Positions 11,887 to 23,000 of a stretch of 64,000 bases of DNA are shown one piece after another. Below the pieces are notes generated by a model that was not told the DNA's origin, did no database searches, and worked only from the letters and a program-made list of their open reading frames with translations. The stretch covers positions 30,774,527 to 30,838,526 of the forward strand of contig OX485808.1 in assembly GCA_950295325.1 (NCBI GenBank). The letters run 5' to 3'. Position 1 is the stretch's first letter; each line of letters begins with the position of its first letter. The position numbers and the translations under genes are program-made. Source of the stretch: Polytrichum commune. Its lineage: Eukaryota; Streptophyta; Polytrichopsida; Polytrichales; Polytrichaceae.

Positions 11887-13295
11887 CACGAGGCTCTAGA
11901 TAGAGTAGGGTGTGGATGGGAAGTTTGTATTGCTCTTCTTACAGAATGATGGATTGCAATGATTGAAGATGTGCAAATTCGTTTCAAATATCTCCCCGAT
12001 GTGGATATCATAGATCCATGTCGGGAATACTGATGTTGTGACTGCTGATGTGTATTTTCAGGGGTTAGGATCATTGGTTGTTGAGGAAGCCAACAATGAA
12101 TGTTGGAATAGGGGTGTTCCAACTTTGAAGCAACTTGATACTTTCTTGTATTTAGCAAAAAGGTACTTCTTTTGATCAGGTGAGAGCCTATTCATGGGGT
12201 CCTTTTCATGGAGATATAAATTTCAACGTACATTTACAGGTGATTGTTCATCTTCATATGAGTATCAATAATGGAGGCATTTACTATATGCTAGCCGAAT
12301 GCTGCAAATAATTTTTTTTGCATCTAATGATGTCTTCCAGGTGTACATTTTAAGTCATCACGGTTGTGAACATCATTGTACAACCCGAGGGTTATACGCT
12401 TCTCTGGGAAGGGAGCAAAGTTGTCGCAAACAATTATACTCTTGTAAGTGGTGTTGAAGGAGATGGCACCGGACTACAAGGTGAGCATTTCTAGACCTCG
12501 AGACTTATGACGAGTTTATGAGGCTATAGATAGAATAGTGTGTTGATGGGATATTTGTATTGCCTTTCTTACAGAATGATTGATTGCGACGATTGAAGAT
12601 GTGCAAATTCGTTTCAAATATCTCCCCGATGTGGATTTCACAGATCGTTGTCGGGAATACTGAAGTTGTGATTGCTGATGTGTATTTTCAGGGGTTAGGA
12701 TCATTGGTTGTTGAGGAAGCCAACAATGAATGTTGGAATAGGGGTGTTCCAACTTTGAAGCAACTTGATACTTTCTTGTATTTAGCAAAAGGGTACTTCT
12801 TTTGATCAGGTGAGAGCCTATTCATGGGGTCCTTTTCATGGAGATATAAATTTCAACGTACATTCACAGGTGATTGTTCATCTTCGTATGAGTATCAATA
12901 ATGGAGGCATTTACTATATGCTAGCCGAATGCTGCAACTAATTTTTTTTGCATCTAATGATGTCTTTGTCGTGTAAATAACGATCGTGTGTCACTGCAGC
13001 TCGAGTACCAACCATCACTAACAAACAACACTAAAACATAGCAAAGTCACACATAAACAACACACCTCGACATGCCCCCCACTTCGGCCCTCGACGCCCC
13101 ATACCGTGACATCTTCCAAGTGTACATTTTAAGTCATCACGGTTGTGAACATCATTGTACAACCTGAGGGTTATACGCTTCTTTGGGAAGGGAGCAAAGT
13201 TGTCGCAAACAATTATACTCTTGTAAGTGGTGTTGAAGGAGATGGCACCGGACTACAAGGTGAGCATTTCTAGACCTCGAGACTTATGACGAGTT
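11887..13295. repeat. 630-bp tandem duplication (11887-12516 / 12517-13295)
   Basis: The two copies are near-identical and adjacent, at an offset of 630 bp (gaggct-tagatag at 11890 and 12520); both end in cgagacttatgacgagttt. The second copy is 149 bp longer because of a 145-bp insertion plus a 4-bp target duplication. The low divergence makes this one of the younger duplications in the window. Confidence 0.85.
12967..13111 (-). mobile_element. 145-bp solo-LTR-like insertion with 4-bp target duplication
   Basis: The sister copy of this tandem duplication reads gatgtcttccaggtg at 12,336, which is an empty site. Here the same site is split by 145 bp flanked by TCTT on both sides (12963-12966 and 13112-13115). 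The insert begins TGTCGTG and ends CGTGACA, so its ends are short inverted repeats of the TG...CA type typical of LTRs. The minus strand starts TGTCACGGTATGGGG, which is LTR-like. It is too small to code, so a solo LTR of a miniature retrotransposon (TRIM/SMART-like) fits best. Confidence 0.65.
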
Positions 13296-15988
13296 TGTTA
13301 GTTCCAAATCATTTGATACGTATGTAACCATTCTGGTTCAATCGTTTACTCGTCTGGTTCGTCTACATGAGGGTTTGCAGTTTTTTCTTGTGTTACCTCT
13401 GTTCTTGTGAAGAGCTGCCTTTGTGGAAGGTATGAATATACCTAGTCCGTGAGGATTTGCATGCAAAAAAATGAGGAAGTTGAATTGTTTGTCAGTGTTT
13501 ACTTGTCCTCGTACCAAAAGGTAGGAAATAACACTACAAAGGAAATAATTCAAGAGCAAGGGCCCTTGATAGGTTGTTGTGGAATAAACCATTAATGTAA
13601 ATGATTTTCTTATCTCTGTTCTCTCTCTTTGTTAGTGTTTTGAATCATGTTGAAGTTAAAAAAAAGTTCGATATTCTCTTTGTGCATATTTCAATAATAG
13701 GAGCTCCATCTTTAGATATTTTGAGATATGTGATTTCATTGGAGTACTTTGTCGATGTCATGAAAAGTTGGAATTTATGTGGGTTGTATGTTTGGTGTTG
13801 GTAGTTGTTTACGCATGTGTGCGTTTGGCTTGTGGGAATTCGCATATTGAGCACTAAGTCGCTAGAATCTTGCCCAAGGTCGTTTTCTTGGTCCAAAGTT
13901 GAACCTATCCACTTGCTTTTGTTCCTCAGCATAGTATTGTTACAATCCCTTGGGGCCAGTCATCGTGGTACTTCCATTGTTCCATAGGCAACCTGCTCTC
14001 GTGCTTTGGTTGATGCTCATAAACAAGTTATGGAGTAAGGAAATCGTTGGTGGTACTTCATGCAATGTTGTGATGGTGCACAACTATAACAAATGCTTGT
14101 CGGCTAGTTGCGCAACAATCTATAATAATGCTATTGCTTGTAGAAACCATTATGTATCAATGTCATAGGTTGGAAAACTTCCTCATAGATGCTCAATGAA
14201 ATAGGCTCACTAGTGCAACCTTTTGAATACCATGATTTGTTTTGTTCATTTGGGGTTGGAAGTCATTGAGAAAGCATCAAGCTCAACTATTTGAACAACT
14301 TTATGTGTATTCTCCATGTGAGGATATCTTATATTGTAGATAATAGGGTTTAATATGCTAAGCATGAATTTAAATAGTAATCTTCTTGCTTATATCCCTC
14401 GTAATTCATTGTATGGGATGGTTTCATCTACCATTACATTTATTATTACAATAATAGTATTGGTTTTGAACATTTATGAAAAGTTTGGAAGTTGATGATG
14501 GTCAAATTGATTAGCCATTTATTGTAGTGGAAAGATCCACAAGCCTTGTTGAGGGGAGATTTTGCATTGTGCATGAATTGAATTTCTAGGGAAGGAGATG
14601 GGACAAGTCAAACGGTAGGAAGATCATTCCACCATGCAATAAGGTCATTGATAACCAATAATATATTATATGTTGAGCTCGTGCAAGAGTGAACCCAATT
14701 GTAGAAGTTTGATGTTTTGGCACATACAATTCTAGAGAGCACACCATTGTGTTGTCTCCTATGATATTGTTGAAAGTTAGAGTGGTGCTCATGCTAATAG
14801 GAGTTTGTAATACCGGTATTCTAGGATATGAATATGTGGTCATGTTGTTGTCACTTGTACCTTGAAGGTGTCGTAGAAAATGATATATTAAGTTATTGGA
14901 ATTGTGCATTCCAACATTCCTAGACATGGTCAGTAGGCATTTATCAACAAGAATGTGTGCTCATCGTTTTTGGACATTCATGTCTTGAGAAGGTGGACAC
15001 TAGAAGCTCTTTATGTTCTATCCTCACTTCTTTGTCTTTGACAATTTGTTTGAATTGTATTGAAGTTAAATCATTTTAGTATGATATTCTCTTATGTGTA
15101 TATTATATACGGGATCTATGTGGGTTGTGCACCTTTGTTTGTCCTAGGTAGTTTAGACATTTGTGGAGATGACATGTGTTCTTGGTGAGTGCAAATTTGC
15201 ATTCTTAGCTGCTAGAATGTTGCTCGAATCAGTGTTTTTGGCCCAAAGGCAAACCTATCGGTTTTAAGTTGTTCATGGGCATAGTTTTGTTACAAGTTCT
15301 CTAGGGTTGGTCATCGTAATATCTTTGATCTCCTCACAGTCAAGCTCCTCTCATGTTGTAAACTCATGTTGCCCTCAAACAAGCTAGGAATAAGGATCTT
15401 GTAACGTTGTTATCTTCATGCAATGTTGTGATGTTGGAGAAGCAAAATCGAGTAGTTGTCATCGAGATGGGGAATTACCTATAATTATGTTATTGTGTGA
15501 AAAAATATTATGTATCATCGAAAGTGGTTGTAAGATCGAGTCCCAAACCAATTGTAAGTAGGAGTTTGCAAGTGTAGATGTTTAAAAAGCTTGAATGGTT
15601 GAATCAAATCCAATGTGTTTAACCCTTAAAGGACGAAGGGGGATTGATGTAGGACCTATATGCATATTTTTTTTTGTTTCTCTTGGAATTTGAAACATAA
15701 TAACATTTTTATCTTTAGTGGTTTGAAACTTTACTTAGCAATTATCTAATGTAAGAGAAGAAAAAGGATAATTTTTATATGCAACATTGATGATTAGCAT
15801 ACATATTATATATATGCTTCCACAATGTGTATTTGAATCAATTTCATCACAACATACTTCAAAAGTGCATTTGAAGAGAGAATTACATAGGATCGTTTTT
15901 AAAACAATCGTCCAAAAATGCATGTCTGTAGCGTAAACACACGTTTTTGTGCACAGGGGTTGAGGTGTTGACTTGCGATACCAAGTTA

Positions 15989-16968
15989 CAGTCTAACCTT
16001 GATAATGTCACCCTTGTTAATAAAACACCTTGATATTGTCACCTAAAAGTTTGAAACCGATTTTCATAGTGTAAAACTCCCTCATCATCACCCTTGATAA
16101 TGTCATTATTTTTTTTCAAAATCTGTAGTGTAAATGTGATAATATCAAGTATGGATGGATTGTATGGGTGGGCATGGGTTCGATATTATTGTTCATGGGT
16201 GAGCATGGGCTAAAGCAAAGCATATTGGGGGTCATTGAATGAGCTCTCATTCAATGCTTTCGGCATAGTGGGATGCCTTGTGTAATTTCAAATTTGGTAC
16301 GTGTTTCGGAGTCCAAATGCTCAATTCTATTGTTGAAGGCAAGCCTGTAGAAAAGCTTTGTCCTTTGGAGTACATAAACATGGAAGGTGAAGATGATTTT
16401 GAGGTGGAATTTTCTACTGAGGAGCTTGTGCAATTAGTGCAAGATGGCGAACAAGTTCTCGATTCCATGGAAGTGGACCCATTGATTGTTGATAGCAGTG
16501 ATGATGAGTCTAAAGTAGTGAAGCTATGCAATGCACAAAAATATGCTAAAGATGTTTTGAATTTTATGGCTAGCCAAGGTTCTCAGATTTTCAGCACTCA
16601 TGAGTTGTTAGAAATGGAAAAAGTCCATGACAAACTCATTAGAATTGGTGTTGCACATTTAACATCAACAAAACAATGTGACATTAGAAGCTTCTTTGTC
16701 TCTAGTGAGAGGTCTTTACCTGATCTCAATGACACATTATGATGTGCTCTTGTTGTTATTCACAATTTTGAATTAGATTTTACATTCAAAAACATTGAAG
16801 TCTCATATTTGTTATTTAAAAAAAGAAATGTAATTATATTTTGAATTCCTACATATTTTTTGATAATATCACATTATGCACAAAATGTGATATTATCAAG
16901 TATGTCACACCTTGTTTATATCACACTTTTTGGTGAAACGGACGGTGTGACATTAGGGTGTACTATGG
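15989..16968 (+). mobile_element. Degenerate pogo/Tigger-like element
   Basis: The left end reads CAGTCTAACCTTGATAATGTC directly after a TA dinucleotide. The right end, read on the minus strand, is CCATAGTACACCCTAATGTC, also next to TA. Pogo/Tigger elements start CAGT and duplicate TA on insertion, so the ends fit a degraded member. The inverted repeats are imperfect but share the core TAATGTCAC. Further copies of gataatgtcaccctt and gtgatattatcaag lie just inside the ends. Only a C-terminal transposase-like fragment remains inside, so the element is internally deleted. Confidence 0.5.
16278..16742 (+). pseudogene. C-terminal fragment of a Tigger/pogo-type transposase
   Basis: This open frame of about 154 codons starts without an ATG; the first methionine is at 16317. 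It is acidic in the first half (EEL..LVQDGE, SSDDES) and has a helix (AQKYAKDVLNFM) before a basic tail ending QCDIRSFF. An acidic linker, a helix of the AL..L..F kind and a tail ending in a Q..I..FF motif are typical of the region beyond the DDE domain in Tigger/jerky-like transposases. No DDE triad, CENP-B or HTH domain is present. Its position inside a TIR-bounded element supports the reading, but family assignment from a C-terminal piece is tentative. Confidence 0.45.
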
Positions 16969-16969
16969 T

Positions 16970-18120
16970 AAAGTCAAATTTCACTTCAACAAGTGGATCT
17001 AGGTAAGTGTACATGCTATTGTGGAGACTAGGATGTAAGATGTGTTTTTAATATTACTAAAAATGATCTTGTTACTTATTTACCAATAGAATATTTTCTT
17101 GTAGCAATTTTAGTCCAATATGACATTCAATATTACAATATTTGTAATATATTCATGACATGTTGGGGGATTAATATTGTCACATTGATGAGCCAATTTA
17201 GTGTAGTTGAAATCCTAAGCTAGAAATGTTCTTAGGAAGTTAGAGGAAGTCATCTGGTAGGATGATCGTTCCACCTTGCAACATGTTCTCCTTGAATTAA
17301 GAATTTAAGATTTGTTGAGCAAATACAAACTATAGAATAAACAACACTAGGTAGACATTGTGCAAAGCTAGCCAGTGATGACCAACTTGATAATCTACAA
17401 TAATAGTGTCTTTGAGACATAGATATGTACACATTGTGACATAGTGGGCGAACATTTAGAGGTAGGCATGTGCATATTGCAAGTAGAGGGATTTATTGAT
17501 ACAATCAAATAGAGTGCACATTATGCTTGTTGAAGTTGAATTGCTAACTCAACGACAATGGTTTTGTCTTAACCATTCATGCTAAGTGTCTCTAGTTTGA
17601 CATGTTTGGTCTGGTATGTTGATGAGCGGACTTGGCTTAAATGTCTATCTATGGCCTAAACTAATAACTTATGTTTCGTCATTAAACGTTGATAGGGAAG
17701 GAATAATATGCATTAATAGTTGTAAATCTTTGATTATGTTGGTTGATTACATTGTTGTAGTTCTTGAAGAAAAGGTGAATTGTGTAGTTTACCTCTCAGT
17801 TTTGAAATTTTGTTCATTAAGTTGTGTACATTGTGTCTTGTCAAGGTTAATAATGTGAGTTGTCATGTGGAAGCGGCTAAAGCTTTAAAGGAGAATTGTC
17901 ATTGTAGAATGAACTATAATTGTATGTTTTCATTTGAGCATATTGTATGATTTCAATTTGAAGAGGTTGTGGTTGGTATGTTGAATATCATTCACTAGCT
18001 TCTTGTACATATGAACATTTGAGGTTCTAGTTTTGCTTAGATTGAGGACGCTTGTAGTTTTATTATCGTCAAAGAATGAAAATAATATTGCTTTTTGTCT
18101 TGCTTATTGGAATATTAAGT
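16970..18120. other. Intergenic, upstream of the immune receptor
   Basis: Apart from the weak repeat near 17.22-17.35 kb nothing was recognised. No convincing TATA box or conserved promoter element could be assigned to the receptor gene downstream. Confidence 0.4.
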
Positions 18121-18128
18121 ATTTTACC

Positions 18129-18396
18129 GATTTGTGATGTTTTGTGTATGATTTAGTAGAAATATATGCAAAGTATGATTTGATGGAGGATGGACAGAGA
18201 GCGATTCCTTTATGAAAATGACAAATATATAAGGCTTACTAGAGGAAGTTGCAAACTTCCCTAAGGTTTTGTGTTTTGCATATTGGTATATCACATAATT
18301 ATGTTGATTGTGATGTTTTGTGTATGATTTTCCAGGAACATATGCAAATTATGACAAACATACAAGGCTTTCTAGAGGAAGTTACAAACTTCCCTA
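18129..18396 (+). repeat. Partial duplication of the receptor 5' end
   Basis: The segment around the receptor start (18306-18396) contains tgtgatgttttgtgtatgatt, atatgcaaattatga, acaaggct and ctagaggaagtt-caaacttcc. It is preceded by a diverged copy at 18129-18262 with the same landmarks plus an insertion of about 45 bp. In the downstream copy the tract tgattttccag|gaac could act as a splice acceptor; the upstream copy reads tgatttagtagaaa. This makes the first coding exon uncertain. Confidence 0.65.
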
Positions 18397-20075
18397 TAAT
18401 AGAGGAGAATCCAGAGGTTTTGAATAGTAGGCAATGCAAGAATTTGTTTAGGAATATTAAAAAAGGTGTGGAAACGATTCAAAGGATGATTGATGGTTCC
18501 TATGGCGCGGATGTGTTCCACCAAGTAGAGCAAGAGATGCTTGGTATTATGAAGAAAGCAAGGCATATGGTTGAAGAATGTTGCAAGGTCGGTGATTGGT
18601 GTCGAGTGGTGGTAATGCAATTGAATAACAAAGAATCCTTCAGAGAACTTCTCTTGGACTTTGAGTATTGTTTCCACACAATGTGCGAAATATTTTGCCA
18701 ATCTTTTCCCAGTCGTGAAGTTGAAATCCAAGATATGGAAAAGTCTACAACATTCTACCCGACAAGCATTGATGAAGTTGAGCAAGACCAAAATGCAATA
18801 TTTGAACGACTTTCCAAGGAAGTTGATTTGTGCACAATTGACAATTGCCACGATCATTGCATGCTTTTGCGATATTTGATGGAACGAATAAGGGGGTTGC
18901 AGAAGGCCACGGGTGGTGAATTAGATAGCATCATCTTTCCAAATAACTTTGAATCCCCTGACTATGGGAAGCCACCTACGCCTTTGGGTAAGGGGGGGTT
19001 TGGGAGTGTGTACTCAACCCAATGGTTTGGATTTGAAACTGCTACAAAGGTTATCAAAGTTGAGAACCTTAATCTTAAGCATGAAACAGTTGTTCGCAAG
19101 GAGGCTAGTATTTTGGGTGGATTGGATCATCCCAACATCATCAAGTTTTTTGGTTGTGGCTTATCAACGAAATGTGACGCACGTGGAAGAGAAAGTAAAA
19201 CATTTGAAATCGTCATGGAACAAGGAATTTCGAGCTTAACAAGCTTTTTGGAAGGACCTAATATGCTCACAGATTCCATGAGAGTTGACATTTTGATACA
19301 AATTGCAAGTGGAATGTGTTATCTTCATGACATGAAAGTGGCGCATCGTGATTTGAAGCCCGATAATGTTATATTGACTTCAATGGGTGGCTCAACAATG
19401 GAACATGTGCATGTGAAGATACTTGATTTTGGGATTTCAAAGATCGAAGTGAAAAACTCCCCACAAGTGCCTACAAATGGAGGTTGTTTTGGTACTTGCG
19501 GATATATGGCACCTGAAGCTCATACAAAACGAAGATCAGAGGTGGATGCATTCAAAATGGATGTGTTTAGTTTTGGCACGTTGTGCTACGAGATTATTTC
19601 AAACAAGAGAGCTTACAATGGAGAGAGGAGGTATTCTGACTATGTGAGGTCTTTGGTAAATGAGAGACTGGAGTTACCCAAAACTTGCTCTAAAGATTTG
19701 AAATCATTGATACATGAATGTCGGTCTTTGGAGCCTTTGAATAGGCCCACATTCCTTGATATCTTTGAGAGGTTGAGAAAAGTCAAAAGTGATGCAATGC
19801 TCAAGGTTGCTAGTGATGTGAGAGTGGCTAAAATTTTGCACGAATCCACAACTCCTAGCAATTGTATTGAATATTCAAAGCGATGTTGGACAATGGTCAA
19901 ACAAAAACTCCATGCATTCAATATATGGGCAATTCTTCTTTTGTGGCAAATGTTTATCACCTTTGCTCAATGGTTGCCACATTACACATCAAATTTCTTG
20001 GAGGCAATTTCCATTTCGTCATCAAGTGCTCAAGAGAATTCAAACACCACAACATCAAATAAAATAGCTCATCAA
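18324..20075 (+). CDS. Receptor exon 1: DUF1221/HeLo-like domain plus protein kinase
   Basis: Residues about 10-130 are helical and match the plant MLKL-type DUF1221 pattern (NSRQCKNLF early, then VEECCKVGDWCRVVV), the region likened to the HeLo four-helix bundle of animal MLKL. The kinase spans about residues 215-500. It has a glycine loop GKGGFGSV (222-229), beta-3 lysine in ATKVIK (K242), catalytic HRDLKPDN (341-348), DFG (368-370) and APE (396-398). All residues needed for catalysis are present, unlike the pseudokinase of animal MLKL. A hydrophobic stretch (about 534-552, IWAILLLWQMFITFAQW) follows the kinase. The frame runs past the donor site (gtaagc, 20076) for four codons to a TGA, so a retained intron would give a stand-alone kinase. 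Confidence 0.85.
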
Positions 20076-23000
20076 GTAAGCATTGAATGAGGTCAACCTT
20101 CATTGTCAACTTTTAGTAGGGGTCAAAAGGTTCTGCATTGTGACTTTATTGGTAAAATTTGGAATTTAGTGGTATTTTTCTAGTGAGGTTTGTTGGATGG
20201 CAATGAAAGTTTTCATTTGGCATTTTATGCAGGTCACTAAGGAAACAAAGCGAATCTCCAAATTGATCGGACTCGAAGGAAATATATTGGAATTGGAGAA
20301 GCAACTTCACGACCTTGGTAGTTTGGGGATTGTTGGCATGGGAGGAATTGGCAAATCAACTTTGGCAAATGCTCTAACCGACCATGTTTCCCACAAATTT
20401 GGTGCGACATGCTTTGTGGGTGACTTTACATGTGAAAGTTGTACCATTCACGTGAAATACAAACTACAAGATGTGAAAGAACCACCTCAAACCAAAACAT
20501 TGAAAGAAGGGCACACATTTTTGAAACAATTGCAAGAGACCAAAAAAATCCTTATTGTTTTGGACAATGTGGGCAACGCAAGGCAAGTGGAAGAACTATT
20601 GGGTGATCGCACATGTCTTGATGTTCATGGTAGCAAACTTATTGCTACTTCCCGGAGTTGGGAGTCTTTGAAACAACATGTACTTATAAATGGTAAAGTA
20701 GATATGGAGACCCTTGATAAAGAGCAATCCAAAGAATTATTTTCTCTCCATGCATTTGCGACCAACCAACCATGTTTGCCATATTTGGAACATGTAGTTG
20801 AGAAGATTGTAAAGGCTTGTGATGGGCTTCCTTTGAGTTTGGAGGTGATGGGTAGTTATTTGTATGGAGAAGGGAGGTTGAGAATATGGGAGCGAACTTT
20901 ACAAAGGTTGTTGAGGGCAAGACATGATGGAAGCATAGATGGAAAAATATGGGAAACATTGAGGATTAGCTTTGATGAACTCGGTGAGAAAGAACAAAGT
21001 ATGTTTTTAGACATAAGTTGTTTCTTTTCCAAGGACTCGTGGACTAGTGATTGGTTTTATACAAAAGCAACACTACTTAGAATGTTTGATGATGACATCA
21101 AGAGTACCCATCACACATTGGAAAGTCTACAAGACAAATCGATGGTGAAATTTGACAAAAGGGACATTTTGGATATACATGATCAATTGCGGGATATGGG
21201 ACGCATGATTGTTGAAAAAGAGTTTCAACAAACTCGAGTTTGGAATTTATCTTTGACAACATTCCTCGAATATTGGAATCACAAGGTATGATACATAATG
21301 CAAATGAAATTGTAGATTCTTTGCCACTTTGTTAGAATATGGTGATAATTATACTAGAGAATTAATTGCATGTGGTGTTGTACTTGCAGGGCATAGAACT
21401 TGTGGAAGGCCTTTCATTTACTACGCTTGAAAGGAATAATTTGGCAATTCAAACAAATGTAGGTGTGAACACTATGAAAAACCTACGATTTTTGAGTATT
21501 AAGAATTGTGAACATATTGACATGCTTTTAGCTATCATTACAAAAACAGTGACATTGAAATGGTTGAGGATCCATTTCTCAACTCTATATGACAACATTT
21601 TACAGCAGCATACATATTTTATGAAGGAATTCATGAAGGTTGGTGAAGATCATCTTCAACAATTGGGTGTACTTGAACTATTTGAAATCATAATTTGCAC
21701 ACCTGCTATATTCCAAAATTTCCAACCCAAATTCTTGAAAGAAATATCTTTCATCAAGTGCACATTCCCACAAGGGGAATTTCCAATTGGCCTTGGAAAG
21801 ATAGAATTGGAAGAACTCAACATTTATGACTGTGAACAACTGAAAACACTACCCAAAGACTTAATCCATTTGACATCTCTACTCAGATTGGACATCTCAA
21901 AATGTACGACCTTGGAGGAGTTCCCTTCCGGAATATGCACTCTCAAGGCTTTGGAGGAATTAGATTTCAGTAAATGCAAATCTTTGAGGAAAATACCGGA
22001 AGGGTTGGGGGGGTTGACTTGTTTGAAGAAATTGTACATGTGGGATTGCGAGGCCTTGGAGGAGTTCCCTTCCGGAATATGCACTCTCAAGGCTTTGGAG
22101 GTATTATCATTCAAAGGATGCAAATCTTTGACGAAAATACCGGAAGGGTTGGGGGGGTTGACTTGTTTGAAGGAATTGTACATGTGGGATTGCGAGGCCT
22201 TGGAGGAGTTCCCTTCTGGAATATGCACTCTCAAGGCTTTGGAGGAATTACATTTCAATGGATGCAAATCTTTGAGGAAAATGCCGGAAGGGTTGGGGGG
22301 GTTGACTTGTTTGAAGAAATTGTACATGTGGGATTGCGAGGCCTTGGAGGAGTTCCCTTCCGGAATATGCACTCTCAAGGCTTTGGAGAAATTATATTTA
22401 AGTGGATGCAAATCCTTGAGGAAAATACCGGAAGGGTTGGGGGGGTTGACTTGTTTGAAGGAATTGTACATGGGGGATTGCGAGGCCTTGGAGGAGTTCC
22501 CTTCCGGAATATGCACTCTGAAGGCTTTGGAGGAATTATATTTCAATGGATGCAAATATTTGAGGAAAATACCGGAAGGGTTGGGGGGGTTGACTTGTTT
22601 GAAGAAATTGTACATGTGGGATTGCGAGGCCTTGGAGGAGTTCCCTTCCGGAATATGCACTCTCAAGGCTTTGGAGGAATTACATTTCAATGGATGCAAA
22701 TCCTTGAGGAAAATACCGGAAGGGTTGGGGGGGTTGACTTGTTTGAAGGAATTGTACATGGGGGATTGCGAGGCCTTGGAGGAGTTCCCTTCCGGAATAT
22801 GCACTCTCAAGGCTTTGGAGGAATTATATTTAAATGGATGCAAATCTTTGAGGAAAATACCAGAAGGGTTGGGGGGGTTGACTTGGTTGAAGAAATTGCA
22901 CATGTGGGATTGCGAGGCCTTGGAGGAGTTCCCTTCCGGAATATGCACTCTCAAGGCGTTGGAGGAATTACATTTCAATGGATGCAAATATTTGAGGAAA

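Larger units (their letters stand above)
10780..15480. repeat. Second dispersed repeat, three diverged copies
   Basis: Three diverged direct copies lie at about 10,780-11,060, 13,640-14,160 and 15,046-15,480. Each contains versions of gctagaat-ttgc, tggcccaaaggcaaacct, tagt-ttgttaca and ccttggggccagtcatcgt-like strings. The last two continue into cttcatgcaatgttgtgatg. No coding content is visible. Together with the neighbouring repeats they show that 9-17 kb is built by repeated segmental duplication. Confidence 0.55.
14586..17440. repeat. Diverged repeat pair (14.59-14.75 kb / 17.22-17.35 kb)
   Basis: The segment with ggtaggaagatcattccaccatgc near 14,620 has a diverged counterpart with ggtaggatgatcgttccacc near 17,260; both are followed by ttga-taa and ttgttgagc-like strings. 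Nothing coding was recognised. Confidence 0.4.
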
